A stretch of 64,000 nucleotides of DNA, from positions 78,300,121 to 78,364,120 of the forward strand of contig CM040421.1 in assembly GCA_022702705.1 (NCBI GenBank), read 5' to 3'. This DNA is from Papilionanthe hookeriana x Papilionanthe teres (lineage: Eukaryota > Streptophyta > Magnoliopsida > Asparagales > Orchidaceae). Under the pieces are notes generated by a model. That model was not told the DNA's origin and made no database searches. It saw nothing but the letters and a program-made list of their open reading frames with translations. Made by a program: the position numbers and the translations under genes. This document shows, piece after piece, positions 12,118 through 24,377 of this stretch (the first letter of the stretch is position 1; each line of letters opens with the position of its first letter).

Positions 12118-12400
12118 AGCCCTTAGATACATCCGCTGATTTTTCTAAAGTTATGAAAATAGCATAGGATTCCTTAATTTTCATGAGATTTTGTAATTAT
12201 TTTTAAAAATAAATATAAAAAAATGAAAATAAGCAGAATTAAATTGAAAATTGGCTGAGTGATTTAAGGTGACCGACATGAACCTTAAAATGATAAATCT
12301 TAACCTTTGGAAAGTTTTAAATAACATTTTAAACTTTTAGGTATAAATTATTAATTTATATTTAACTAACCCTGAAATCTATAAATCCCAAAATTAACTC
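12118..12400. other. Unassigned DNA between LTR-A and the satellite field
   Basis: AT-rich single-copy sequence directly after LTR-A. I see no gene. It would be part of the sequence into which Tat-1 inserted, probably the Tat-2 5' LTR. Confidence 0.4.
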
Positions 12401-13400
12401 TTGCTTAGTTCATTCCACAACTGAGCCAAGTTAGTTTTAAACCTAACACTAACATGTTCAAAAAGGCCCCAATTAGGTCCATTTATCATTAGACTTAATT
12501 AATTTGTTTAAGCCTTAATCAAATTTGGTTTAAAAGACTATTAAAACTTAATTAAGTTAGACTTAAACAAATTAAACACCTTTTAGACCTAATTAAACCA
12601 TTAAGCCTTAAACAAATTAGGCTTAATTTATTAAACTCTAATCAGGTCTAACATTTTAGACCTAATTAAACCATTAAACCCTAATCAAGTATAAACTATT
12701 AGACCTAATAAACCATTGTGCCTTAACCACAATAGGCTTAATATCGTAAACTCTAGTTAGTTCTAACCTATTAGACCTAATTAAACTATTAAGCTATATC
12801 CACATTAGGCTTAATATATTAACCCTAATTAAGTCTAACCTTTTAGACCTAATTAAACCATTAAGCCTTAAACAAATTAGGCTTAATTTATTAAACTTAA
12901 ATCAGGTCTAACCTATTAGACTTAATTAAATCATTTAAGTCTTAACCACATTAGGCTTAATGTCTTAAACTCTAATCAGGTCTAGCCTATTAGACCTAAT
13001 TAAACCATTAAGCCTTAACCACATTAAGATTCATATCTTAAACCATATTAGGTCTAAACTATTAGACCAAGTTAAACCATTAATCCTTAACCACATTAGG
13101 CTTGATATCTTAAACCTTAATCAGATCTAACCTATTAGACCAAATTAAACCATTTAGCCTTAACCATAATAGGCTTAACATCTTAAACCCTAATTAGGTC
13201 TAACCTATTAGACCTAATTAAACAATTAGGCCTTAACCACATTAGGCCTAATATCTTAAACCCTAATTAGGTCTAACTTTTTATACCTAATTAAATTATT
13301 AAGCCTTAACCACATTAGGCTTTATATATTAAAATATAATTAGGTCTAACCTATTAGACCTAGTTAAACCAATAAGCCTTAGCCACTTTAGGCATAATAC
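12401..13400. repeat. ~72-76-bp palindromic tandem repeat, divergent subfamily
   Basis: Repeated units contain attaagccttaaccacattaggctt- and taggtctaacctattagacct-type inverted repeats. Spacing between neighbouring agccttaacc words is about 72-76 bp. The units are more diverged from each other than in the following block and form its older or edge part. Confidence 0.85.
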
Positions 13401-16400
13401 CTTTAATCCTAATTAAGTCTAACACTAATTAGACTTGATTAGCCCTTAAAGCTTACAACATTAGGCTTAAGTAATCTTAAATCCTAATTAAGTCTAACCC
13501 TAATTAGACTTAATTAATGCTTAAGCCTTACTTACATTAGGCTTAAGTAACCACAAACTCTAATTAAGTCTAATCCGAATTATACTTAATTGACATTTAA
13601 GCCTTACTTATATTAGGCTTAAACAATCTTAAAACCTAATTAAGTGTAACCCTAATTAGACTTAAGTAACTCTTAAGCCTTACTTACTTTAGGCTTAAGT
13701 AATCTTAAACCCTAGTTAAGTCTAACTCTTAAGCCTTATATGCATTAGGCTTAGGGAACCTCAAACCCTAATTAAGTCTAATAGACTTAATTAACCTTTA
13801 AGCCTTACTTATATTAGGCTTAAACAATATTAAAACCTAATTAAGTCTAACCCTAATTATACTTAGTTAACCCTTAAGCCTTACTTACATTAGGCTAAAG
13901 TAATCTTAAACACATATTAATTCTAACCCTAATTAGAATTAATTAATCCTTAAGCCTTACTTACATTAAGCTAAAGTAACCTCAAACCCTAACTAAGTCT
14001 AAACCTAATTAGACTTTTAATTAACCCTTAAGCCTTACTTATATTAGGCTTAAGCAGTCTTAAAACCTAATTAAGTCTAACACTAATTAGGCTTAATTAA
14101 CCCTTAAACCTCACTTACATTAGGCTTAAGTAATCTTAACCCCTAATTAAGTCTAACCCTAATTATACTTAATTAATCCTTAAGCCTTACTTACATTAGG
14201 CTAAAGTAACCTCAGACCCTAATTAAGCCTAACCCTAATTAGACTTAATTAACCTTTTAGCCTTACTTATATTAGGCTTAAACAAACCTTAGTCCTAATT
14301 ATGTCTAACCATAATTAGTTTTAATTAACCATTAAGCCTTACTTACATTAGGCTTAAGTAATCTTAATCCCAAATGAAGTCTAACCCTAATTAGACTTAA
14401 TTACCATTTAAGACTTACTTACATTAGGCTTAAGTAACATCAAACTATAATTAAGTCAAATCCTAACTAGACTAAATTAACCTTTAAGCCTTACTCACAT
14501 TGGGCTTAAACAACCTTTAACCAATAATTAGGTCGAAACCTGTTTGACTTAATAAATCTTAAACCCTAATTAAGTCGAACCCTAATTAGACTTAATTAAC
14601 CCCTAAGCCTTACTTACATTAGGCTTAAGTAACCTCAAACCCTAAATAAGTCTAATCCTAATTAGACTTAATTAACTTTTAAGCCTTACTTATATTAGGC
14701 TTAAATAATCTTAAAACCTAATTTGGTCTAACCCTAATTGGACTTAATTAACCCTTAAGCCTTACTTATATTAGGCTTAAGTAATCTTAAACCCTAATTA
14801 AATCTAACCCTAATTAGACTTAATTAACCATTAAGCCTTTTTTACATTAGGCTTAAGTAACCTCAAACCCTAATTAAGTCTAATCCTAGTTAGACTTAAT
14901 TAACCTTAAGCCTTACTTAAATTAGGCTTAAAAATCGTAAAACCTAATTAAGTCTAACCCTAATTAGACTTAATTAATGCTTCAGCCTTACTTACATTAG
15001 GCTTAAGTAATCTTAAACCCAAATTAAACTTAATTAACCCTTAAGCCTTCCTTACATTAGGCTTAAGTAATCCTAAAATTTAACTAAGTCTAACCCTTGT
15101 TAAATTTAAGCCTTACTTACATTAGGCATAAGTGACCTCAATCCCTAATTAACTCTAATCCTAACTAAACTTAATTAACTTTTAGTCCTTACTTATATTA
15201 GGCTTAAACATTCCTAAAACGTAATTAATTCTAACCCTATTTAGACTTAATTATCCCTTAAGCCTTACTTTCAATAAGCTTAAGTGATCTTAAACCATAA
15301 TTAAGTCTAACCCTAATTAGACTTAATTAACCCTTAGGCCTTACTTACGTTAGGCATAAGTAACCTCAAACCCTAATTAAGTCTAATCCTAATTAGACTT
15401 TTAATTAACCTTTAAGACTTACTTATATTAGGTTTGAACAATCTTAAAATCTAATTAAGTCTAACCTTAATTAGGCTTAATTAACCCTTAAGCCTTACTT
15501 ACATTAGGCTTAAGTAATCTTAAACCCTAATTAAGTCTAACCCTAATCAGATTTAATTAATCCTTAAGTCTTACTTACATTAGGCTAAAGTAACCTCAAA
15601 ACCTAATTAAGTATAACCCTAATTAGAATTAATTATCCTTTTTGTCTTACTTACATTCGCCTTAAACAACCTTTAATCCCAATTAAGTTTGACACTAATT
15701 AAACTTAATTAACCCTTAAGCCTTTCTTACAATAGGCTTAAGTAATCTTAAACCCTAATTATGTCTAACCCTAATTAGACTTAATTAACCCTTAAGCCTT
15801 ACTTACATTAGGTTTAAGTAACCTCAAACCCTAATTAAGTCTCATCCTAATTAGACTTAATTAACCTTTAAGCTTTACTTACATTAGGCTTAAATAACTT
15901 TTAATCCTTAATTAGGTCTAACCCTATTAGACTTAAAAAATCTTAAATCCCAATTAAGTCTAACCCTAATTAGACTTAATTAAAACCCTTAAACCTTACT
16001 TACATTAGACTTAAGTATAATCAAACCCTATTTAATTCTAATCCTAATTAGACTTAATTAACCTTTAAGACTTACTTATATTAGGCTTAAACAATCTTAA
16101 GACCTAATTAGGTCTAACTCTAATTAGACATAAAACATTAGGCATAAGTATTCTTAAACGCTAATTAGGTTTAACCCTAATTAGACTTAATTAACCCTTA
16201 AGCCTTATTTAAATTAGGCTTAAGTAACCTCAAACCCTAATTAAGTCTAATCCTAGTTAGACTTAATTAACTTTTAAGCCTTACTTATTTTAGGTTTAGA
16301 CAATCATAAAACCTAATTAAGTCTAACCCTAATTAGACTTAATTAATGCTTAAGCCTTACTTACATTAGGCTTAAGTAATCTTAAACCCTAATTAGCCTT

Positions 16401-19400
16401 AATTAACCCTTAAATCTAAATTACATTAGGCTTAAGTAATCCTAAACCCTAATTAAGTCTAACCCTAATTAGACGTAATTAACCCTTAAGCCTTACTTAC
16501 GTTAGGCTTAAGTAACCTTAAACCCTAATTAAGACTAATCCTAATTAGACTTAATTAAGCTTTAAGCCTTACTTATATTAGGCTTAAACATTCTTAAAAC
16601 CTAATTAAGTCTAACCATAATTAGTTTTAATTAACCATTAAGCCTTACTTACATTAGGCTTAAGTAATCTTAATCCCTAATGAAGTATAACACTAATTAG
16701 ACTTAATTAACCTTTAAGCCTTACTTACATTAGGCTTAAGTAACCTCAAACTATAATTAAGTCTAATCCTAACTAGGCTTAATTAACCTTTAAGCCTTAC
16801 TCACATTGAGCTTAAACAACCTTTAACCAATAATTAGGTCGAAACTTTTTTGACTTAATAAATCTTAAACCCTAATTAAGTCGAACCCTAATTAGACTTA
16901 ATTAACCCCTAAGCCTTACTTACATTAGGCTTAAGTAACCTCAAACCCTAAATAAGTCTATTCCTAATTAGACTTAATTAACCTTATATTAGGCTTAAAT
17001 AATCTTAAAACCTAATTTCGTCTAACCCTAATTGGACTTAATTAACCCTTAAGCCTTACTTATATTAGGCTTAAGTAATCTTAAACCCTATTTAAATCTA
17101 ACCCTAATTAGACTTAATTAACCCTTAAGCCTAATTTACATTAGGCTTAAGTAACCTTAAACCCTAATTAAGTCTAATCCTAGTTAGACTTTATTAACCT
17201 TAAGCCTTACTTAAAGTAGGCTTAAAAATCATAAAACCTAAGTAGGTCTAACCCTAATTAGACTTAATAAATGCTTCAGCCTTACTTACATTAGGCTTAA
17301 GTAATCTTAAACCTTAATTAGAATTAATTAACCCTTAAGCCTTCCTTACATTAGGCTTAAGTAATCTTAAAATCTAATTAAGTCTAACCCTTGTTAAACT
17401 TAATTAACCCTTAAGCCTTACTTACATTAGGCATAAGTGACCTCAATCCCTAATTAACTCTATTCCTAATAAGACTTAATTAACTTTTAGGCCTCACTTA
17501 TATTAGGCTTAAACATTCCTAAAACGTAATTAAGTCTAACCCTAATTAGACTTAATTAACCCTTAAGCCTTACTTTCAATAGACTTAAGTGATCTTAAAC
17601 CATAATTAAGTCTAACCCTAATTAGACTTAATTAACCCTTAGGCCTTACTTACGTTAGGCTTAAGTAACCTCAAACCCTAATTAAGTATAATCCTAATTA
17701 GACTTTTAATTAACCTTTAAGCCTTACTTATATTAGGTTTGAACAATCTTAAAATCTAATTAAGTCCAACCTTAATTAGGCTTAATTATCCCTTAAGCCT
17801 TACTTACATTAGGCTTAAGTAATCTTAAAACCTAATTAAGTCTAACCCTAATGAGACTTAATTAATCCTTAAGTCTTACTTACATTAGGCTAAAGTAACC
17901 TCAAAACCTAATTAAGTATAACCCTAATTAGACTTAATTAACCTTTTTGCCTAACTTACATTTGGCTTAAACAACCTTTAATCCCAATTAAGTTTGACAC
18001 TAATTAAACTTAATTAACCCTTAAGCCTTTCTTACATTAGGCTTAAGTAATATTAAACGCTAATTATTTCTAAACCTAATTAGACTTAATTAACCCTTAA
18101 GCCTTACTTACATTAGGTTTAAGTAACCTCAAACCTTAATTAAGTCTCATCCTAATTAGACTTAATTAACCATTAAGCTTTACTTACATTAGGCTTAAAC
18201 AACTTTTTTTCCTTAATTAGGTCTAACCCTATTAGACTTAATAAATCTTAAACCCCAATTAAGTCTACCCTAATTAGACTTAATTAAAACCCTTAAACCT
18301 TACTTACATTAGACTTAAGTAAAATCAAACCCTAATTAAATCTAATCCTAATTAGACTTAATTAACCTTTAAGCCTTACTTATATGAGGCTTAAACAATC
18401 TTAAAACCTAATTAGGTCTAACCCTAATTGGACATAAAACATTAAGCATAAGTATTCTTAAACGCTAATTAAGTCTAACCCTAATTTGACTTAATTAACC
18501 CTTAAGCCTTATTAGCATTAGGCTTAAGTAACCTCAAACCCTAATTAAGTCTAATTCTAGTTAGACTTAATTAACCTTTAAGCCTTACTTATATTAGGTT
18601 TAAACAATCATAAAACCTAATTAATTCTAACCCTAATTAGACTTAATTATCTCTTATGCCTTATTTACATTAGGCTTAAGTAATCTTAAACCCTAATTAG
18701 CCTTAATTAACCCTTAAGCCTGAATTACATTAGGCTTAAATAAACCTAAACCCTAATTGAGTCTAACCCTAATTAAACGTAATTAACCCTTAAGCCTTAC
18801 GTATGTTAGGCTTAAGTAACCTTAAACCCTAATTAAGACTAATCCTAATTAGACATAATTAAGCTTTAAGCCTTACTTATATTAGGCTTAAACATTCTTA
18901 AAACCTAATTAAGTCTAACCATAATTAGTTTTAATTAACCATTAAGCCTTACTTACATCAGGCTTAAGTAATCTTAATCCCTAATGAAGTCTAACCCTAA
19001 TTAGACTTAATTAACCTTTAAGCCTTACTTACATTAGGCTTAAGTAACCTCAATCCTTAATTAAGTCTAATCTTTATTAGACTTTTAATTAATCTTTAAG
19101 CCTTACTTATATTAAGCTTAAACAATCTTAAAACCTAATTAAGTCTAACCCTAATTAGACTTAAGTAACCCTTAAGCCTTACTTACATTAGGCTTAAGTA
19201 ATCTTAAGCCCTAATTAAGTTTAACCCTAGATAAACTTAATTAATCCTTAAGCCTTACTTATATTAGTCTAAAGTAACTTCAAACCATAATTAAGTCTAA
19301 CTTTAATTAGACTTAATTAACCTTTTAGCTTACTTACATTAAGCTTAAACAACCTTTAATCCTAATCAAGTAAAACACTAATTAGGCTTAATTAACCCTT

Positions 19401-19850
19401 AAGCATTACTAACATTAGGTTGAATTAATCTTAAACCTTAATTAATTCAAACCCTAATTAGACCTAATTAACCCTTAAGCCCTACCTACATTATGCTTAA
19501 GTAACCTCATAACTTAATTAAGTCTTATCCTTATTAGACTTATTTAGCCTTTATGCCTTACTTACATTAGGCTTAAACAACTTTTAACCCTTAATTAGGT
19601 CTAACTTTATTAAACTTAATAAATATTAAAGTCTAATTAAGTCTAACCCTTATTAGACTTAATTAACCCTTAAGCCTTACTTACACTAGGCTTAAGTAAC
19701 CTCAAACCCTAATTAAGTATAATCCTAATTAGACTTAATTAACCTTTAAGCCTTACATACATTAGGCTTAAACAACCTTTAACCCTTAATTAGGTCTAAC
19801 CTTATTATACATAATTATCTCTTATGTTTTTTCTTATATTAAACTTAAGT
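13401..19850. repeat. 76-bp palindromic tandem repeat, main array (about 85 units)
   Basis: The period of 76 bp is set by spacing of the taagccttacttacatt word, for example 14605 to 14681. Each unit holds two inverted repeats: CTTAAGCCT/AGGCTTAAG with a 10-base loop (perfect at 15487-15514), and AATTAAGTCTAA/TTAGACTTAATT with loop ccctaa (perfect at 15299-15328). Three unit types tend to alternate (taagtaatctt, taagtaacctc, taaacaatctt), giving a ~228-bp trimer. Many units carry AAACCCTAA, identical to the plant telo-box, for example 14789-14797 and 14865-14873. No coding frame is plausible. Confidence 0.93.
14307..18916. repeat. 2.3-kb tandem duplication inside the 76-bp array
   Basis: The unusual string aaccataattagttttaatt occurs at 14307, 16613 and 18917. 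Other rare variants repeat at the same offset: aaaacgtaatt at 15216 and 17521, and the cctattagactt cluster near 15922 and 18225. Two units of about 2305 bp, each about 30 monomers, lie in tandem, with a short third copy ending near 19050. Confidence 0.9.
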
Positions 19851-20004
19851 AACTTATAAACTCACAAAAGTCTAACTCCAAAAAGATTTAAATCTTCAAA
19901 TTCCTTAGGTTCAACCTAATTTGGACCCATGTTAAACCAAACTTAGGTTCAACCTAACTTGAACCCAAGTTAATCTAGTAGTAGGTTCAAACTATACTGA
20001 ACCT
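19851..20004. repeat. Transition between the 76-bp and 39-bp arrays
   Basis: Irregular ttcaacctaa/ttgaaccc-type words bridge the two arrays; no regular period is visible. Confidence 0.5.
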
Positions 20005-20580
20005 AAACCAACATAAACTTTAGATTCAACCCAAATTGAATCTAACTCAACATATATTTTAGATTCAACCCAAATTGAATCTAGCTCAACATAAATTTTA
20101 GATTCAACCAAAATTGAATCTAACTCAACATAATTCAACCCAGATTTATTCTAAATCAACATAAACTTTAGATTCAATCCAAATTGAATCTAATTCAACA
20201 TAAACTTTAGATTCAACCCAAATTGAATCTAACTCAACAAAAACTTTAGATTCAACCCAAATTGAATCTAATGCAACATAAACTTTAGATTCAACCCAAA
20301 TTGAATCAAACTCAACATAAATTTTAGATTCAACCCAAATTGAATCTAAATCAACATAAACTTTAAATTCAACCCAAATTGAATCTAAACCAACATAAAC
20401 TTTAGATTCAACCCAAATTGAATCTAACTTAACATAAATTTCAGATTCAACCCAAATTGAATCTAACTAACCAAATTGAATCTATTTCCATAAACTTTAG
20501 ATTCAACCCAACTTGAATCTAACTCAGCATAAACTCTAGATTCAACCAAAATTGAATCTAACTCAACATATTTTCAACTC
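20005..20580. repeat. 39-bp palindromic tandem array
   Basis: The taaactttag word recurs every 39 bp (20162, 20201, 20240). Each unit contains TTAGATTCAA, loop cccaaa, TTGAATCTAA: a 10-bp stem with a 6-base loop. About 14 units. Confidence 0.92.
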
Positions 20581-21360
20581 AAAATTGAATTCAATCCAAC
20601 CCCAACCTTAGGTTTAACCAATATTGAACCTAACACAACTTATAACTTAAGATCAATTTAACTTGAACACAAGTTGACCAAACCTTAGGTTCAATATATA
20701 TTGAACCTAAATTATAACTTAGGTTTAACTTAACTTGAACCTTAGTTAATCAAATTTTAGGTTCAAACCATTTTAAACCTAAATTAACTTCTAACTTAGG
20801 TTCAACCCATATTTAACCTAAATCAACTTATAACATAGGTTCAACCTATCTTGAACCCAAGTTGAACAAACCTTAGGTACAACCTATATTGAACCTAACT
20901 CAACTTCTAACTTATGTTCAATCTAACTTTAACCCAAGTTAACCCAAACTTAAGTTCAACCCATATTGAACTTCAGTCAAAACTCCTAACTTAGGTTCAA
21001 CCTAAATTGAACCCATGTTAATACAAACTTAAGTTCAACCCATATTGAACTTAAGTCAAAATTCCTAACTTAGATTCAACCTAACTTGAACCCAAGTTAA
21101 CCCAAACTTAAGTTCAACCCCTATTGAACTTAAGTCAAAAATGCTAACTTAGGTTAAACCTTACTTAAACACAAGTTGACCCAAACTTAAGTTCAACCCA
21201 TATTGAAATTAAGTCAAAACTCCTAACTTAGGTTCAACCTAACTTGAACCCAAGTTTAAGTTCAAATCTATTTCAAGCATAAGTTCAAACTTCTAACTTA
21301 GGTTCAACCTAACTTGAACCCAAGTTTAAGTTCAAATCCATATCGAACTTAAGTTAAAAA
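20581..21360. repeat. 79-bp palindromic tandem array
   Basis: The word acttaagttcaaccc recurs at 20948, 21027, 21106 and 21185, a period of 79 bp. The best stem is ACTTAAGTTCAA, loop cccata, TTGAACTTAAGT (21027-21056), with 12-bp arms. Upstream units (20600-20940) are more degenerate. Confidence 0.88.
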
Positions 21361-21870
21361 AAGCTTAAACTTAAAGTTTAAGTTATACCCATCTAACTCA
21401 AGTCAACCAAACCTCTAACTTAACTCAATAAAAATTTAAGTTTAACTTTGAATTTAATAAAAACTTTAAGATTAACTCAAAGATAGTCTGAATCTCAGAC
21501 TAAAATCTAAGTTTAATTTATATTAGGCTTAAAAGACATCGAATCTAAAAATCTAACTTATGTTAAATTTTAATCGATTCAATAGATATTGAATCTAAAC
21601 TCTTAACCTAATTCCTATTTGAGTCAAACGACACTAAATCTAATATCCTAAATCTAAACCTAAAACTTTTAGATGCAAAAGACATTGAATCTAAAATCTT
21701 AAATCTAATCTACATTAAATTTAAAAATATCAAGATTCAAACAAAACTGAATTTAAAAGTCTAATTTACAGCCTTTAGGTTCAAAAGATATTGAATCTAA
21801 ATCATTTAACTCAAACAAAACTATGTTTAAAATTCTCAAGTCCAACTAGATCTTACAGACATTAAATCTA
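21361..21870. repeat. Degenerate edge of the palindromic repeat field
   Basis: Scattered aatctaa, aaacttaa and ttgaatctaa words from the preceding arrays, without a stable period. Nothing else is recognisable. Confidence 0.5.
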
Positions 21871-22731
21871 AATAAACTTGACTTCTTTCTTTATTTTCAA
21901 ATTACAAATCAAGATTGACATTCAAAAATTATTTTCTTTTGCAATAATTAATCTAACATTATTTTCCTTGCAGGTTGAAGATAATTTTTGTTTAGATTTA
22001 CCTTACAAGTTATTAGAATTTGCTAACTCTTTTTTGCAAGGCCACATTCTGAAGACGGAACAAACAACAAACAGACATAAGCTACATTAGAAATAAAACT
22101 AGAATAACATAATCAAGACAAACAACAAAAAAAAACCTACACTTTTAGGTTAGCCACCAAAGAAATAACTAACTACAAGACAAAAATGACAAAAAAAAAA
22201 AAAACAAAAGCCGACATAAACAAATGACATTGCAAAATCAAACCTTTAGGGTAATACGTGACACTTCCATAGGATTAAATATAGACATTTCTCAGAGAAC
22301 AAGTGATTAACGTAAATTAGAAGTTTTTTTTGACAATCTTGATTGTCTAAGATGTAATTAACTATAGGAGCTTGCTTTTATAGGAGTTTAAGAACTCAGA
22401 ATAGGTATCACACCTAGAAATCTCTGATTATCAAAATTTTATATTAGATTTTACTTATATAAAATTTCTAGGATAAGGTATTCTAGAATCTTCCCTTATA
22501 AGGATTATAATCGATATTTCTAATTCTACTGTTTTCTATGTTATCAGCCCTTATTTTCTTCATGTTTCTTATTATCCGAGGATCCTTTATATGATCTGAA
22601 GAAATAAGATCTCTTGAAGATTAGAGTGATTTGATAGATAAACAGATTAGCGACTCAAAACAATGACATTGACATCAACATCGACTTGAGAAAATCTCGG
22701 GTGGCTCCGGATGCCACTAAGAGATTTTATT
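21871..22731 (+). mobile_element. 3' end of the Tat-2 5' LTR (inferred)
   Basis: Segments at 22130-22160 and 22345-22400 resemble the last 1.4 kb of LTR-A. In particular aagatgtaattaactatagg-type sequence at 22350 matches LTR-A near 11698. A primer-binding-like site follows at once. The LTR start is not in the window, so the palindromic arrays to the left may be internal to this LTR. The exact LTR end is not resolved. Confidence 0.5.
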
Positions 22732-22749
22732 TGGCGACTCCGCTGCGGA
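22732..22749 (+). promoter_or_regulatory. Candidate primer-binding site of Tat-2
   Basis: TGGCGACTCCGCTGCGGA begins with TGG, the complement of tRNA CCA ends, and lies between LTR-end-like sequence and the pre-gag frame. Ogre-type elements use a TGGCGAC-type site assigned to tRNA-Arg; the exact tRNA here is not verified. Confidence 0.5.
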
Positions 22750-22916
22750 GTATCTTTCTTCTCATCTTTTGTTAAATCACTTATTTTTTAAAAGATGTCC
22801 CGTACTTTGAAAAATAGAGCCACATCTTTTAAAATCTAACTCTTTGAAATGTTATTTTCATAATGGCAATATAATAATAAAATTCCCAATTTATAAATAA
22901 AACCATGACATTTTAT

Positions 22917-24370
22917 TCTCCTTAAATTTTCAGAAAATTTGCAATGGAATCCTCGAATTCAGTCTTTTCTTATTTTCAATAAGCCAATTGATGAAGATGT
23001 TTTCCTTTATCAGAATGACTTATTTCAAGAAACTGAATATACACTGAATAATCCATATCAAGCTGATACACAATCCTTTGAGGACTCAATGTGGAACCAT
23101 ATGAAAGTTTTCTTAACTTTACAGAAGACTTACCTCAATACATTCCTGTAGAACAATTTAATTTTTAGGAAATGGAGAGAAGGAAAGAAAATTTGTGTTG
23201 AACAAGTAGATGACATCCCACCTCCATCCATATATGAAGTTGGATCTTGTTCCAAGAATTTTCCAAAAACTTGTTCTAAACGAAAAAATAAAACTCGTTC
23301 TCTTAAAATAAAGAAGAGGTTGAATGTGAATGACAATTTTGAGACATTTGAATTTGAATAAAGTATTTTCGGGAATCCTTCTTTCTTAAAAGAAAACTGA
23401 TATTTTCCAATACCTGTTGAATATGAGAAAAATACTTTCCAACCTAGAATATTTTCGTCAATTCACACCATATATTATGTTTTTAAAAGACTAGCACGAA
23501 AAAATAAGTGTTGAATTTATCTATTATTAGATAAAATGGGATGTGTAGGCTCAGCAACAATTTAAAGAAGAATTCTTGCAATTGAAGATCCTACTTATCT
23601 AGAAAAAGATCAGCAATTCCCATTAAACAGTCAATGTACTCGGGTACCAGTGAAATTTCGTCTACGGCTAAGAGTGAATAAAATGACCGTCACAGGAGAT
23701 ATAACTAAACATAACCAATTAATATCAGAAGCAGAAAACTCATCTGCTAAGATGATGGCTCTGGTCCAAATGTAACAAAATGGGGATCATTCTTACTTAT
23801 AAAATGATGATATACTTCCAAGGATATCTCATCCTATACTTAAAAATAATGTAGTGAGACGAGAATCATCAGGAGGAATCTCGGATACCATGAGTACCCC
23901 TGCGAATAATTCTCAGGAAAGAAATTGTGAAAAACTTCCTATAAAATTGTAAGAGGAAAAATTGATAAAATTGAAAAATAAAATGAAACAACTTTAAATA
24001 CCAAGAAAAGAAGATTCTTCAAATAGTTCAAATGAGGAAGTTGCTGACATAAACTTGGTAGAAACACGATCTACCTCCTTAGCACGAGAATTAAGTGAAA
24101 AAGATGTGACAGAAAAATTATGAGTGGTTATCCAAACAAGGAATAAAAAAATTAATTATCGTGAACAAAAAATGGAAGAATTGGTGGCAACTTTACAAAA
24201 TCCACCATCAAATACATTGTCTGCCGTTGAAATTAGTAGGCCAAGGCAATACACATCTTGGAGGACAAAAGAGACCCAATAGAAATTGAAGAAAATACTA
24301 AAAAAAAAGGATTCCCCTTAAAGTGGAATTCAAGAAAAATAAATAACACAATTGGTAGAACAAAAAAATA
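22917..24370 (+). pseudogene. Tat-2 pre-gag coding remnant, function unknown
   Basis: Several fragments in shifting frames (22939-23151, then about 23170-23360, 23520-23775 and 23940-24290) look like protein code: low stop density, acidic/Asn-Gln-rich, with a Lys-Met-Gly-Cys-Val-Gly segment near 23535. They lie between the primer site and gag. Ogre-type elements are known to carry an additional ORF in this position, but I recognise no domain here. At least six stops and frameshifts are present. Confidence 0.5.
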
Positions 24371-24377
24371 AAAGAAA

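Noticed and set aside
13401..19850. Telomeric DNA, suggested by repeated CCCTAA
   Set aside because: The motif occurs once or twice per 76-bp unit and never as consecutive CCCTAAA units, so this is not an interstitial telomere tract.
12401..21360. CRISPR-like array (palindromic repeats at regular spacing)
   Set aside because: Spacers are not unique, there are no cas genes, and the context is a plant retrotransposon nest.
21961..21974. Splice-acceptor-like ttattttccttgcag, possible intron end in Tat-2
   Set aside because: Ogre-type introns lie elsewhere (in the polyprotein region) and no matching donor or exon frame could be supported.
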